From an uncultured Clostridia bacterium (lineage in GTDB: Bacteria > Bacillota > Clostridia > Oscillospirales > Acutalibacteraceae): 64,000 bases of DNA. The notes below the pieces were generated by a model that had not been told where the DNA came from, searched no databases, and saw only the letters and a list, made by a program, of their open reading frames with translations. The translations under genes and the position numbers were made by a program. Shown piece after piece: positions 27,487-36,233 of this stretch. The DNA lies in the NCBI GenBank assembly GCA_945874765.1, contig CAMCHQ010000008.1:62001-126000 (forward strand), given 5' to 3'. Each line of letters starts with the position of its first letter. The stretch's first letter is position 1.

Positions 27487-28827
27487 TTATTTATTATCTT
27501 TTTCTTGCGCCTTAATATCTGCCGAGGATAAGTTGTAGATATAGTCTATGAGCTTGTCCTTATTTTTTTCTGTATTAATCTTGATTACGCTGTTGCCCCA
27601 AATTGTCGCATAATCCCAAGTGCCGTCAAACGGAACACTCGTTTGGTGAATATTGGTAACGCAAGTGCCAGCCTTTGATACAAGACCCATAAGTTCGCCC
27701 TTTGACAAATCCGTCTCAATATAAGGAGCGCTGTTATACGCCATTTTATAAAGTTTGAAAGGATTGGTAAGCGCCTTTTTAAGAATAGCACTCATAACGG
27801 TACGCTGTCTTTGAGTTCTGACAAAATCAGTATCAATCTTTCTTATTCTGCAATAAGCAAGTGCCTGTTCGCCGGTAAGCTTATTATTACCAGCTTCAAG
27901 AGTAACATTGCCGTAGCGCTTAGGATGATTTGTAACCTCTTTTGCTTCCTTTTCGGTAACGTCAACTTTAACGCCGCCGAGACTGTCAACAAGAACCTTG
28001 AACATTTCAAAATCCGTTACAACATAGCCGTCAATCTTGACGCCGAAATTATATTCAATAGTTTCGACTACGTTTTTATAACCGCCGTCGGAACAAGCCG
28101 CATTAAGCCTTTGCTCGTGTTCAAGTGACGGAATATATACCCAAGTATCACGAAGAAAAGATACAAGTTTGATTGCGTGATGCTTTGAATCGACGCTGAC
28201 AAGCATCATTGTATCACTTCTTGTTTGCTCAGCTTTTTCGTTACTTCTTGCATCAACACCCAAAAGAAGAATATTTTTAACCGATGAATCGTCCTTCAAA
28301 TCGCTTGCCGTAACATATTTGTCAGCCTTTTTCTCGTCATAATTCACTCTTGACAAAATAGGAAATACCGAACCGACAAGTGCAATAACAAGAACCAAAA
28401 TTACCGCTAAAATCGATTTTGCTTTTTTACCTTTTTTGCTTTTATGCTTTTTGTTTCTGTTTGACGAATTACGGCTGTTTCCTTTATTAAAGTTTCCTCT
28501 GTTCGATGAGGCGAAATGATTTCCGCCTGAAGAGTGGGAGGTACTTCTTTGGTTTCTTTGATGAGAGGCAGAACCTCTGTCAAAATCGTCGATAGTCTCA
28601 CTTTTAAATGTTATATCTCCCTTGCTGTCTTGCTGATAATCACCGTAATTACCCGCCTTGCGCTGATTGTCAATTACAACCTCGTCGCCTCTTTTTTTGG
28701 AATTAAAATCAAGGTCGACATCCATAGGCGAATAATTATAATAGTCCTCATCTTTAGGAACCGTTCTGTCTATATCTTCCATGCTTCTCTTTTTAGGGTC
28801 AAAATCTTCGTTTTCAAAACGTGGCAT
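27487..28827 (-). CDS. LytR-CpsA-Psr (LCP) family protein
   Basis: NILLLGVDARSNEKAEQTRSDTMMLVSVD...VSFLRDTWVYIPS...LNAACSDGG; N-terminal disordered basic region then one TM. Confidence 0.95.
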   Translation of the reverse strand: MPRFENEDFDPKKRSMEDIDRTVPKDEDYYNYSPMDVDLDFNSKKRGDEVVIDNQRKAGNYGDYQQDSKGDITFKSETIDDFDRGSASHQRNQRSTSHSSGGNHFASSNRGNFNKGNSRNSSNRNKKHKSKKGKKAKSILAVILVLVIALVGSVFPILSRVNYDEKKADKYVTASDLKDDSSVKNILLLGVDARSNEKAEQTRSDTMMLVSVDSKHHAIKLVSFLRDTWVYIPSLEHEQRLNAACSDGGYKNVVETIEYNFGVKIDGYVVTDFEMFKVLVDSLGGVKVDVTEKEAKEVTNHPKRYGNVTLEAGNNKLTGEQALAYCRIRKIDTDFVRTQRQRTVMSAILKKALTNPFKLYKMAYNSAPYIETDLSKGELMGLVSKAGTCVTNIHQTSVPFDGTWDYATIWGNSVIKINTEKNKDKLIDYIYNLSSADIKAQEKDNK

Positions 28828-28900
28828 AATACCACCTCCAATACTATTATGAATATACTACATATTCAAAACTATTTCAACCTTCATTTGATAAAATATG

Positions 28901-28929
28901 TTGACATAGATAATAAATTATCTTAAAAT
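28901..28929 (+). promoter_or_regulatory. rnpB promoter
   Basis: TTGACA-N17-TAAAAT ending just before rnpB 5' end. Confidence 0.8.
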
Positions 28930-28932
28930 AGA

Positions 28933-29278
28933 GAAAGCGAGTTGACTTGGCAATTGCGTGCCTAAAAAGGTATGAGGAAAGTCCGAGCAGCGCAGAGCAG
29001 AATAACGGCTAACGGCCGCCGAGGGTGACCTTAGGGAAAGTGCAACAGAGATATACCGCCTGTACTAAAGTATGGGTAAGGGTGGAAAGGCGAGGTAAGA
29101 GCTCACCGAGGGAGTGGAGACATTCCCTGCCATGTAAACCCTATTCGCTGCAACATCGACTGAAGGGTTGTTTGCTCGACACATAACTTCGAAGGATGGC
29201 TCGATTGCAAGAGCAATTTTGCAACTAGATAGATAATTGCCCACGACAGAACTCGGCTTACTGTCAACTCGCTCATTT
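28933..29278 (+). ncRNA. rnpB: RNase P RNA, bacterial class A
   Basis: GAGGAAAGTCCGAGC; GGTGGAAAGGCGAGGTAAGAGCTCACCG; AGATAATTGCCCACGACAGAACTCGGCTTAC; 5'/3' pairing AGCGAGTTGAC/GTCAACTCGCT. Confidence 0.96.
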
Positions 29279-29298
29279 TGTTTTAAGAGGGTAAAAAT

Positions 29299-30141
29299 AT
29301 GCTGGTTAATATGAGTAAACTTTTGGCTGATGCGCAAAAGGGCGACTATGCCGTAGGCTCATTTTCGGTAGCAAATATGGAAATGGTGCTCGGTGTGCTT
29401 AAAGCCGCAAAAGAGCTTAATGCACCTGTTATTTTGCAAATAGCGGAAGTAAGATTAAAGCAAAGTCCGCTTGAGATTATAGGACCGCTTATGGTTGCTG
29501 CCGCAAAGAATGCGGATACTCCCGTTGCAGTCCACTTCGACCACGGCAAAACGATTGAAAAAATCAATCAGGCGCTTGAACTCGGCTTCACTTCCGTTAT
29601 GTTTGACGGCTCACATTTAGAACTTGATGAAAATATCAAGATTACTAAAGAAGTTATCACACTTGCTAAAAAGTACGGTGCCGACGTTGAGGCTGAAATC
29701 GGCTGCGTAGGCGGCTCGGAGGACGGAAGCGAGGATATCGCAATAAACTGTACCAAACCGTATGACGCCGTAAAATTTGAAAAAGAAACGAATGTTGACG
29801 CACTTGCAATCGCCATAGGAAATGCGCACGGCAACTACAAAAGCACTCCTAAGCTCAGATTTGACATACTCGAACAGGTTGAGAAAAACACTAAATTACC
29901 GCTTGTGCTTCACGGCGGAACAGGAATTTCTCCGGATGATTTTATACGCTGTTCGCATACCGGCATTAAGAAAATAAATATTGCAACCGCCACATTTGAC
30001 AGCGTTGAATACGAAGTAAGAGACGCTTATAAAAACGACGAAATAGGCGGATATTATGATTTGCAGGCTGCCGAGGTTGAGGGCGCTTATCAAAACGCAA
30101 AGCGTCATATTTTAATTTTCGGCACCGACAATAAGGCTTAA
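29299..30141 (+). CDS. Class II ketose-bisphosphate aldolase (FbaA/IolJ/GatY family)
   Basis: PVAVHFDHGKTIE; VEAEIGCVGGSEDG; LVLHGGTGIS; INIATATF. Confidence 0.93.
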   Translation: MLVNMSKLLADAQKGDYAVGSFSVANMEMVLGVLKAAKELNAPVILQIAEVRLKQSPLEIIGPLMVAAAKNADTPVAVHFDHGKTIEKINQALELGFTSVMFDGSHLELDENIKITKEVITLAKKYGADVEAEIGCVGGSEDGSEDIAINCTKPYDAVKFEKETNVDALAIAIGNAHGNYKSTPKLRFDILEQVEKNTKLPLVLHGGTGISPDDFIRCSHTGIKKINIATATFDSVEYEVRDAYKNDEIGGYYDLQAAEVEGAYQNAKRHILIFGTDNKA

Positions 30142-30174
30142 TAATATTATTTGTATATATGAGAGGTAAAATTT

Positions 30175-31191
30175 ATGAATTACGTAGAATTTGATATGTC
30201 AAAGCCGCTTGATTTTATTCCAATCGGCAGAATCGCTATCGACTTTAATCCGACGGATATGTATATGCCGCTTAGCGAATCGTCAAATTTCAACAAATAT
30301 GTGGGTGGCTCTCCTGCAAATATCGCTGTAGGTCTTGCAAGGCTCGGCTGTAAAGTCGGCTTTTGCGGCTGTGTAAGCAATGACCAGTTCGGCGACTTTG
30401 TTGTAAACTATTTTGAAAAAGAAGGCATTGATACAAGCCACGTTACAAGAGCTAAAAACGGCGAATGCATAGGTCTTACTTTTACAGAAATTCTTTCTAA
30501 AGAAAAGTCATCGATTCTTATGTATCGTGACAACGTTGCCGATTTTTGTATGGCTCCCGAGGATATTGACGAGGAATATATCGCATCTGCAAAGGCAATT
30601 GTTATCAGCGGTACCGCTTTGGCTCAGTCTCCGTCAAGAGAGGCTTGCCTTAAAGCTATGATGCTTGCTAAAAAGAACAATGTTCGCATTGTTTTTGATA
30701 TTGACTACAGAGAATACACTTGGAAATCAAAGGATGAAATTGCAGTTTACTACAGCCTTGTTGCTCAAAATGCAGACATCATTATGGGTTCAAGAGAGGA
30801 ATTTGATTTGACAGAGGGTATCGTCGGCGTTAAAGAAAGCGACCCTGAATCCGCTAAATATTGGCAGTCATTCGGTGCGGCAATTTGCGTAATCAAGCAC
30901 GGCAAAGAGGGCTCAACCGCTTACACCAACGACGGTAAATTCTATTCAATCAAACCGTTCCCTGCTGTTAAACTTAAAGGTTTCGGCGGCGGCGACGGCT
31001 ACGGTTCGTCATTCCTTTACAGTCTCCTTAAGGGTAAGGAAATCATTGAATGCCTTGAATTCGGTTCTGCTTCCGCTTCAATTCTTATTTCTGCTCATTC
31101 CTGCTCCGACGCTATGCCGAGTGCGGCTCAGGTTGAAGCATTTATCAAAAAGAGCAAGGAAGAATACGGCGAAATGGTTGCAAGAGTATAA
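30175..31191 (+). CDS. iolC: PfkB-family kinase, 5-dehydro-2-deoxygluconokinase-like
   Basis: VGGSPANIAVGLARLG; GFGGGDGYGSSFLYSLL; IolC-like N-terminus DFIPIGRIAIDFNP. Confidence 0.85.
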   Translation: MNYVEFDMSKPLDFIPIGRIAIDFNPTDMYMPLSESSNFNKYVGGSPANIAVGLARLGCKVGFCGCVSNDQFGDFVVNYFEKEGIDTSHVTRAKNGECIGLTFTEILSKEKSSILMYRDNVADFCMAPEDIDEEYIASAKAIVISGTALAQSPSREACLKAMMLAKKNNVRIVFDIDYREYTWKSKDEIAVYYSLVAQNADIIMGSREEFDLTEGIVGVKESDPESAKYWQSFGAAICVIKHGKEGSTAYTNDGKFYSIKPFPAVKLKGFGGGDGYGSSFLYSLLKGKEIIECLEFGSASASILISAHSCSDAMPSAAQVEAFIKKSKEEYGEMVARV

Positions 31192-31221
31192 ATTTATATA
31201 ATATAAACATTTATTTTAAAC

Positions 31222-31252
31222 AGGATTCTTAATTGAATCCTGTTTTTTCTTT
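31222..31252 (+). terminator. Terminator hairpin
   Basis: CAGGATTC-ttaatt-GAATCCTG then TTTTTTC. Confidence 0.85.
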
Positions 31253-31372
31253 ATCCGTTTATTGATTTTACACAAAAATATTGATTGATATCACGGAATT
31301 TTTATGTTATAATTACAATATCGGCTTGCCGTGTCTTTTGACAATAAATGTGGCAGGCATTAAGGGGTAATT

Positions 31373-33325
31373 ATGAAAAAAGTAAGTGCAGACAAAATCA
31401 GGCAGGGTATATCATCTGTCAAAGAACATTGGAACACTCCGTCGAAAGGAAGATATGTTCCCTATAAAGAAATACTTGCCTACAGCGTCGGCGGTATCGG
31501 TGTAAAATCGGTTATTTATATCGTTTATGATGTTGCGCTGTCGGCAACAAGTTTGCTTGCCGGCTCGGCACTCGGGCTTAAAAACGGCGACCTTGTAAGG
31601 CTCAGCCTTATTGCGACGATTATTTGTATGTTCTTAGGTCCGATAAGAGGCTACATAATTGATAACACACGAAGCAGTAAAGGTAAATTCAGACCGTATC
31701 TTCTTTATACGGGTATTCCGTCGGGAATTATAGTGACGGTATTCGCCTTTTTGCCGTTTGAAACTATGGGGTACAATCAAAAACTGTGGGCACTGTTTAT
31801 AACCTATATGCTTTTGCAGCTGTGCTATCCGTTTTATGACCAGGCGTACAGTACTCTCGTTCAGGTAATGAGCCCCAACTCAACCGAACGTGCTGATATA
31901 ATCACTGTTTCAACTTTTATTTATTCCCTGTCCCCTACCATAAAGGGATTTATAGTTCCGCTTATCGCAGGATACACCGGCGGTCTTGAACACATTAATG
32001 CATATCGTATAATTATGCCGATTTTCGGTATAGGCGGCGCATTAATCGGTATTTTAAGCTATACCGGCACAAAGGAAAGAATTATTGTATCAAAAGATTA
32101 TTCGCCTAAAGTTCCGTTTTTTAAAGGCGTGGGTGCAGGTATTGCAAATAAATATCAATGGGCACGTTCCCTCACCTCTTGGTTTATTTTGCTTCAGTCG
32201 GGCGTGGGAAATATCACGACTTGGTATTTCTACTACGGAATCAAAGACGTTTTGCACCTTTCGACAGAACAGCAGGGCGTTTTAAACGGTACGCTTATGA
32301 CAATATTCGGTGCCGCCGCAACTCCGTCAATGCTTTTAGCTCCGTTTTTAATTCGTAAAATGGGCAAGAAAAATTATTATATTTTATATATGGTTGCAAA
32401 TCTGTTTTGCTTTGTAGGAATGTATTTATTCATTGAGCAAATTTGGGTGCTTTTCGCTTTCGTTTGGATAAGAGGCTTTTTCAACACATTCACAATCATT
32501 GCCGACGGTGCAATAAATGCGGATATACTCGACTATCAGCAGTACAAAACGGGCGAAAGACTTGAGGGTCTTATGGGTCAATTCGTTGGCATTATCGGCA
32601 CATTTGTATCAATGGGCATTACATATTTCACTCAAAAAATCGTTATGGAAAATCACTTCGGCTTAACAAACAATTACGATGACCTTTACAAAGCGTCATT
32701 TCGTGAGCCGATTTCAAAAGGTATGATAGTGATTGCCTTTGTAGGTTATTTGCTGGCGCTTATTCCTTTCATTACAATGTATACATTAACTGAAGAGGAA
32801 CACAATTCGCATATCAAGGTGCTTAAAATACGTGCGGCTCTTGAAGATTATGCAACAGGTTCTTTATCCGAAGGTCAGCTTGACGAGGCTAAGCAGATAT
32901 ATAACGACGCCGTTTCGCAGTATGAAGAATGTAAAGAAAAAATAGAAAGTGCAAAGGGCAAGGAAAAGAAGAAGCTTGAAAGAAAGATTCAAGCGCTTGA
33001 AATCGTCATTAATGAGAAAAACAGATTTAATGAGCAAAAAATGGTTAAAAAGGTTGAAAAGGCAAAAGAACTTCTCACCCATTCGGTTGAAGAACTTTAC
33101 GGCATAAATGAGCCTACTATGGACAAATACAACGAGGCTAACGCTATGAGTGAAAGCACAAAAGAAGAGGCAAGCCTTAAAGCACAAAAACTCAAAGAGG
33201 CTTCAAAAGAACTTGACACATTTCACAAAAAAGCTTACGACTACATTCAGGCACGCAAGCTTATCAAGCAGCTTGAATATTATTCGCATTGGGATGAACT
33301 GTTTAGTATAAGTGCACAAGTTTAA
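31373..33325 (+). CDS. MFS/GPH-family sugar transporter with about 180-aa charged C-terminal extension
   Basis: GPH-like GPIRGYIIDNTRSSKGKFRPYLLYTGIPS; coiled-coil-like tail after last TM. Confidence 0.85.
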   Translation: MKKVSADKIRQGISSVKEHWNTPSKGRYVPYKEILAYSVGGIGVKSVIYIVYDVALSATSLLAGSALGLKNGDLVRLSLIATIICMFLGPIRGYIIDNTRSSKGKFRPYLLYTGIPSGIIVTVFAFLPFETMGYNQKLWALFITYMLLQLCYPFYDQAYSTLVQVMSPNSTERADIITVSTFIYSLSPTIKGFIVPLIAGYTGGLEHINAYRIIMPIFGIGGALIGILSYTGTKERIIVSKDYSPKVPFFKGVGAGIANKYQWARSLTSWFILLQSGVGNITTWYFYYGIKDVLHLSTEQQGVLNGTLMTIFGAAATPSMLLAPFLIRKMGKKNYYILYMVANLFCFVGMYLFIEQIWVLFAFVWIRGFFNTFTIIADGAINADILDYQQYKTGERLEGLMGQFVGIIGTFVSMGITYFTQKIVMENHFGLTNNYDDLYKASFREPISKGMIVIAFVGYLLALIPFITMYTLTEEEHNSHIKVLKIRAALEDYATGSLSEGQLDEAKQIYNDAVSQYEECKEKIESAKGKEKKKLERKIQALEIVINEKNRFNEQKMVKKVEKAKELLTHSVEELYGINEPTMDKYNEANAMSESTKEEASLKAQKLKEASKELDTFHKKAYDYIQARKLIKQLEYYSHWDELFSISAQV

Positions 33326-33436
33326 AAACAACAAAACAAGCGATTTATTTGTCCGTTTTTTCTGTCATTTTACATATTGACTTAAATTCAAAAAGTGATA
33401 ATATACTTATGTAATTAAATTTAAGGATTGTAGTTA

Positions 33437-34126
33437 GTGATGAACGAAAAAGTCAGAGAAAAACAGATGAGTGAAAACTTCATACTCGGCATAATGCTTG
33501 CGCTTACAGGCGGCTTTCTTGACGCTTATACATATATCACCCGTGGCGGAGTATTCGCAAATGCTCAAACCGGTAATATCGTGCTTATGGGGATAAATCT
33601 TGCAAAAGGCGATTTTGAAAGAGTAATACACTATGTTGTGCCTATCCTTGCATTTGCACTTGGAATTTTATTAGCCGAAATAATTAAAGCAACGCTTAAA
33701 AAAAGCCAGCATATGCACTGGAGGCAAATAATTGTTTTGGCTGAAATAATTATTCTTGCTGTCTGCGGATTTATACCGAGCGGCACGGGCAATACAATCG
33801 TAAACGTAATGGTATCGTTTGTCTGTTCCCTTCAGGTTGAAAGTTTCAGGGTTATCAACGGCAACACCGTTGCAACAACAATGTGCACGGGCAATTTAAG
33901 AAGCGGCACGGAACTTTTGTTTTTGGGAATTGAAAAGAAAGACAAAAAAATTGCACTGAGAAGCTTAACATATTACGGAATCAATTTGTTTTTCGCTTTA
34001 GGCGCAATAGTAGGTGCGGTAGCGACCAAGTTTTTGGATATAAGAAGTATTTTTATTGCAAGCGCACTTCTTGTAATTCCGTTTATAATGATGTTCACAC
34101 CGAGCGAAAATATCGAATATGTATAA
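33437..34126 (+). CDS. YoaK family (DUF1275) membrane protein
   Basis: LALTGGFLDAYTYITRGGVFANAQTGNIVLMG; GNLRSGTELL. Confidence 0.93.
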   Translation: MMNEKVREKQMSENFILGIMLALTGGFLDAYTYITRGGVFANAQTGNIVLMGINLAKGDFERVIHYVVPILAFALGILLAEIIKATLKKSQHMHWRQIIVLAEIIILAVCGFIPSGTGNTIVNVMVSFVCSLQVESFRVINGNTVATTMCTGNLRSGTELLFLGIEKKDKKIALRSLTYYGINLFFALGAIVGAVATKFLDIRSIFIASALLVIPFIMMFTPSENIEYV

Positions 34127-34137
34127 ATATCGCATAA

Positions 34138-34172
34138 CAAAAGGTCATCGGATTATTTAATTCGATGACCTT
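34138..34172. terminator. Bidirectional terminator
   Basis: AAGGTCATCG-gattatttaatt-CGATGACCTT-ATTTTTT. Confidence 0.88.
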
Positions 34173-34177
34173 ATTTT

Positions 34178-36040
34178 TTAATATTCTTTTTTGGAAAGCA
34201 AAGTATATCTGTACGGCGGCAGGGTGACAAATCCGTCAACGCTCGTTTCGTCAAAAAGGGAATAGGAATTATCCCACTTGGTGCCGACAAAAATACGTTT
34301 TTGCACATTTGAATTATTAACTGCGACCAAAATGCTGTCATTTTCACTGTTGCGTGAATAAGCGATTACGCCGCCGTCGCAATATATTTTTTCAAAATCG
34401 CCGTCGACAAATGCTTTTGAACTGTGCCTTATTTGACCGAGGCGCTTATACCATTTCAAAAGTTGCTCATTAGGATTATCCCAATCCATACAGCCACGGT
34501 TAAACGGGTCTTTCATACCCTGCATACCAATCTCGTCGCCGTAATAAATTGACGGAACACCGGGAAGAGTAAACTGAATAAGAGAGGCAATTTTCATCAT
34601 AGAAATGCCCTTTAAATAGTCAAACTTTGAAAGAGTGTTATGCTCAAACTGCCAAGCACGGTCGTGACCGTCGGGATTTTCGCCTGCAAGACGTGTAATT
34701 GCACGCTCGGTATCGTGAGTGCCGATATGGTTCATCAAAACGTTTAATACCTGCGGCGGATAATTTTCAACAATTGAAAGAACACCGTTGAAAAAAGCGT
34801 CGCCGTTTGCGAAACGGACAAAATTGAGAACTGCGTCGGCAAAAGGATAATTCATCACGCTGTCAAGCTCCTCACCGAGCAGGTATTTTCTTCTTTGACC
34901 GTAGGCAAATTTGTTCGTTGCGTCCTCCCAAACCTCACCTATGATTATAGCGTTTTCATTTTCACTTTTAACGCTTTTTCTCAAATCGTCAAGAAAAATA
35001 TCCGGAAGTTCGTCTGCAACGTCAAGCCTGTAGCCTGCTATGCCGCAGCGAAGCCATTTTTTCAAAATTCCGTTTTCACCGCAAATATAATTTCTGTATC
35101 CCTCGTCCTCTTCGACAACCTCCGGCAGAAGCTTAATGCCCCACCAGCTATGGTATTCGTCGGGCCAATTGATAAATTTATACCACGAGTAATAAGGACT
35201 TTCCTTGCTGTTATATGCACCGATATCGTCATAATGATTATACATATTGAAATATCTGCTGTCACAACCGGTATGACTGAAAACTCCGTCAAGAATTATA
35301 CTTATGCCGTACTTTTCTTCAGCGATTTTGCAAAGGTTTTTTAAATCGTTTTCATCACCCAAAAGGCTGTCAATTTTTTCATAATCGGCAGTATCGTATC
35401 TGTGGTTTGAATGAGATTCAAAAATAGGATTAAGATAAATACAGGTAACACCCAAATCGGCTATATAAGGAAGCTTTTTTTCAATTCCTTTAAGGTCGCC
35501 GCCGAAATAATCGTTATTCCATATACCGTTCATTTGCTCCTCTTTCCAAAAAGGAGTATCGCCCCACTTGCGCATAACACGTCTTTTCGGAACATTTTTC
35601 TTAGGGGTTTTTGAATTGTAAAATCTGTCGGGAAAAATTTGATACATTATTCCGCCTTTTAAAAAGTTCGGAGTAACAAAGTTTTCGTCATAAACCGTTT
35701 GCTGAAAATCAGGTAAAGAAGCATTGAGTTCTCCCCTGCCCTCTCCTGCATTTTTAACGTAGCTTTTGCCCCACGGAGTATCAAGCACAAAATGATAAAA
35801 ATAAAGACCGGGCGTTGTCGCAAAAAAGTGAAGCTCCCAATATTCAAAATCATCACCGCACATTCCTGCCCAAAACATATTATAAAACGCCGTGTCCTCG
35901 CCCTCCTTGGTTATTGCAAGGCACGCACCGCAGCATTTCATATTTCTCGGAACAATAATGCGAAATTTGCACTTTTCGTTAGTGGCAATTGCCGAAATTA
36001 TTGACTTGTATGACTTATCTCGTGAATTATATATCTGCAC
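34178..36040 (-). CDS. Glycoside hydrolase family 13 (alpha-amylase/neopullulanase-like)
   Basis: GVTCIYLNPIFESHSNHRYDTADY; DGVFSHTG; GYRLDVADELP; IIGEVWED; MNHIGTHDTERA. Confidence 0.93.
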   Translation of the reverse strand: MQIYNSRDKSYKSIISAIATNEKCKFRIIVPRNMKCCGACLAITKEGEDTAFYNMFWAGMCGDDFEYWELHFFATTPGLYFYHFVLDTPWGKSYVKNAGEGRGELNASLPDFQQTVYDENFVTPNFLKGGIMYQIFPDRFYNSKTPKKNVPKRRVMRKWGDTPFWKEEQMNGIWNNDYFGGDLKGIEKKLPYIADLGVTCIYLNPIFESHSNHRYDTADYEKIDSLLGDENDLKNLCKIAEEKYGISIILDGVFSHTGCDSRYFNMYNHYDDIGAYNSKESPYYSWYKFINWPDEYHSWWGIKLLPEVVEEDEGYRNYICGENGILKKWLRCGIAGYRLDVADELPDIFLDDLRKSVKSENENAIIIGEVWEDATNKFAYGQRRKYLLGEELDSVMNYPFADAVLNFVRFANGDAFFNGVLSIVENYPPQVLNVLMNHIGTHDTERAITRLAGENPDGHDRAWQFEHNTLSKFDYLKGISMMKIASLIQFTLPGVPSIYYGDEIGMQGMKDPFNRGCMDWDNPNEQLLKWYKRLGQIRHSSKAFVDGDFEKIYCDGGVIAYSRNSENDSILVAVNNSNVQKRIFVGTKWDNSYSLFDETSVDGFVTLPPYRYTLLSKKEY

Positions 36041-36063
36041 TGATATCTTTTTCCTTTACAAAA

Positions 36064-36227
36064 ATAAATTGTAGTTTATAGCCTTCCCCTTGAGGGGAAG
36101 GTGGCGACAACAGTCGACGGATGAGGTGGAGAATATTTGCGTTTTCATATTGATTTCACCTCATCAGTCAGCACAGCTGACAGCTTTCCCTCAAGGGGAA
36201 GCCTTACTACGATAAACTACAATTTAT
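36064..36227. repeat. MITE-like imperfect palindromic intergenic element with 16-bp terminal inverted repeats
   Basis: ATAAATTGTAGTTTAT ... ATAAACTACAATTTAT; inner CTTCCCCTTGAGGGGAAG, GATGAGGTG/CACCTCATC, CCCTCAAGGGGAAG. Confidence 0.8.
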
Positions 36228-36233
36228 ATTTTA

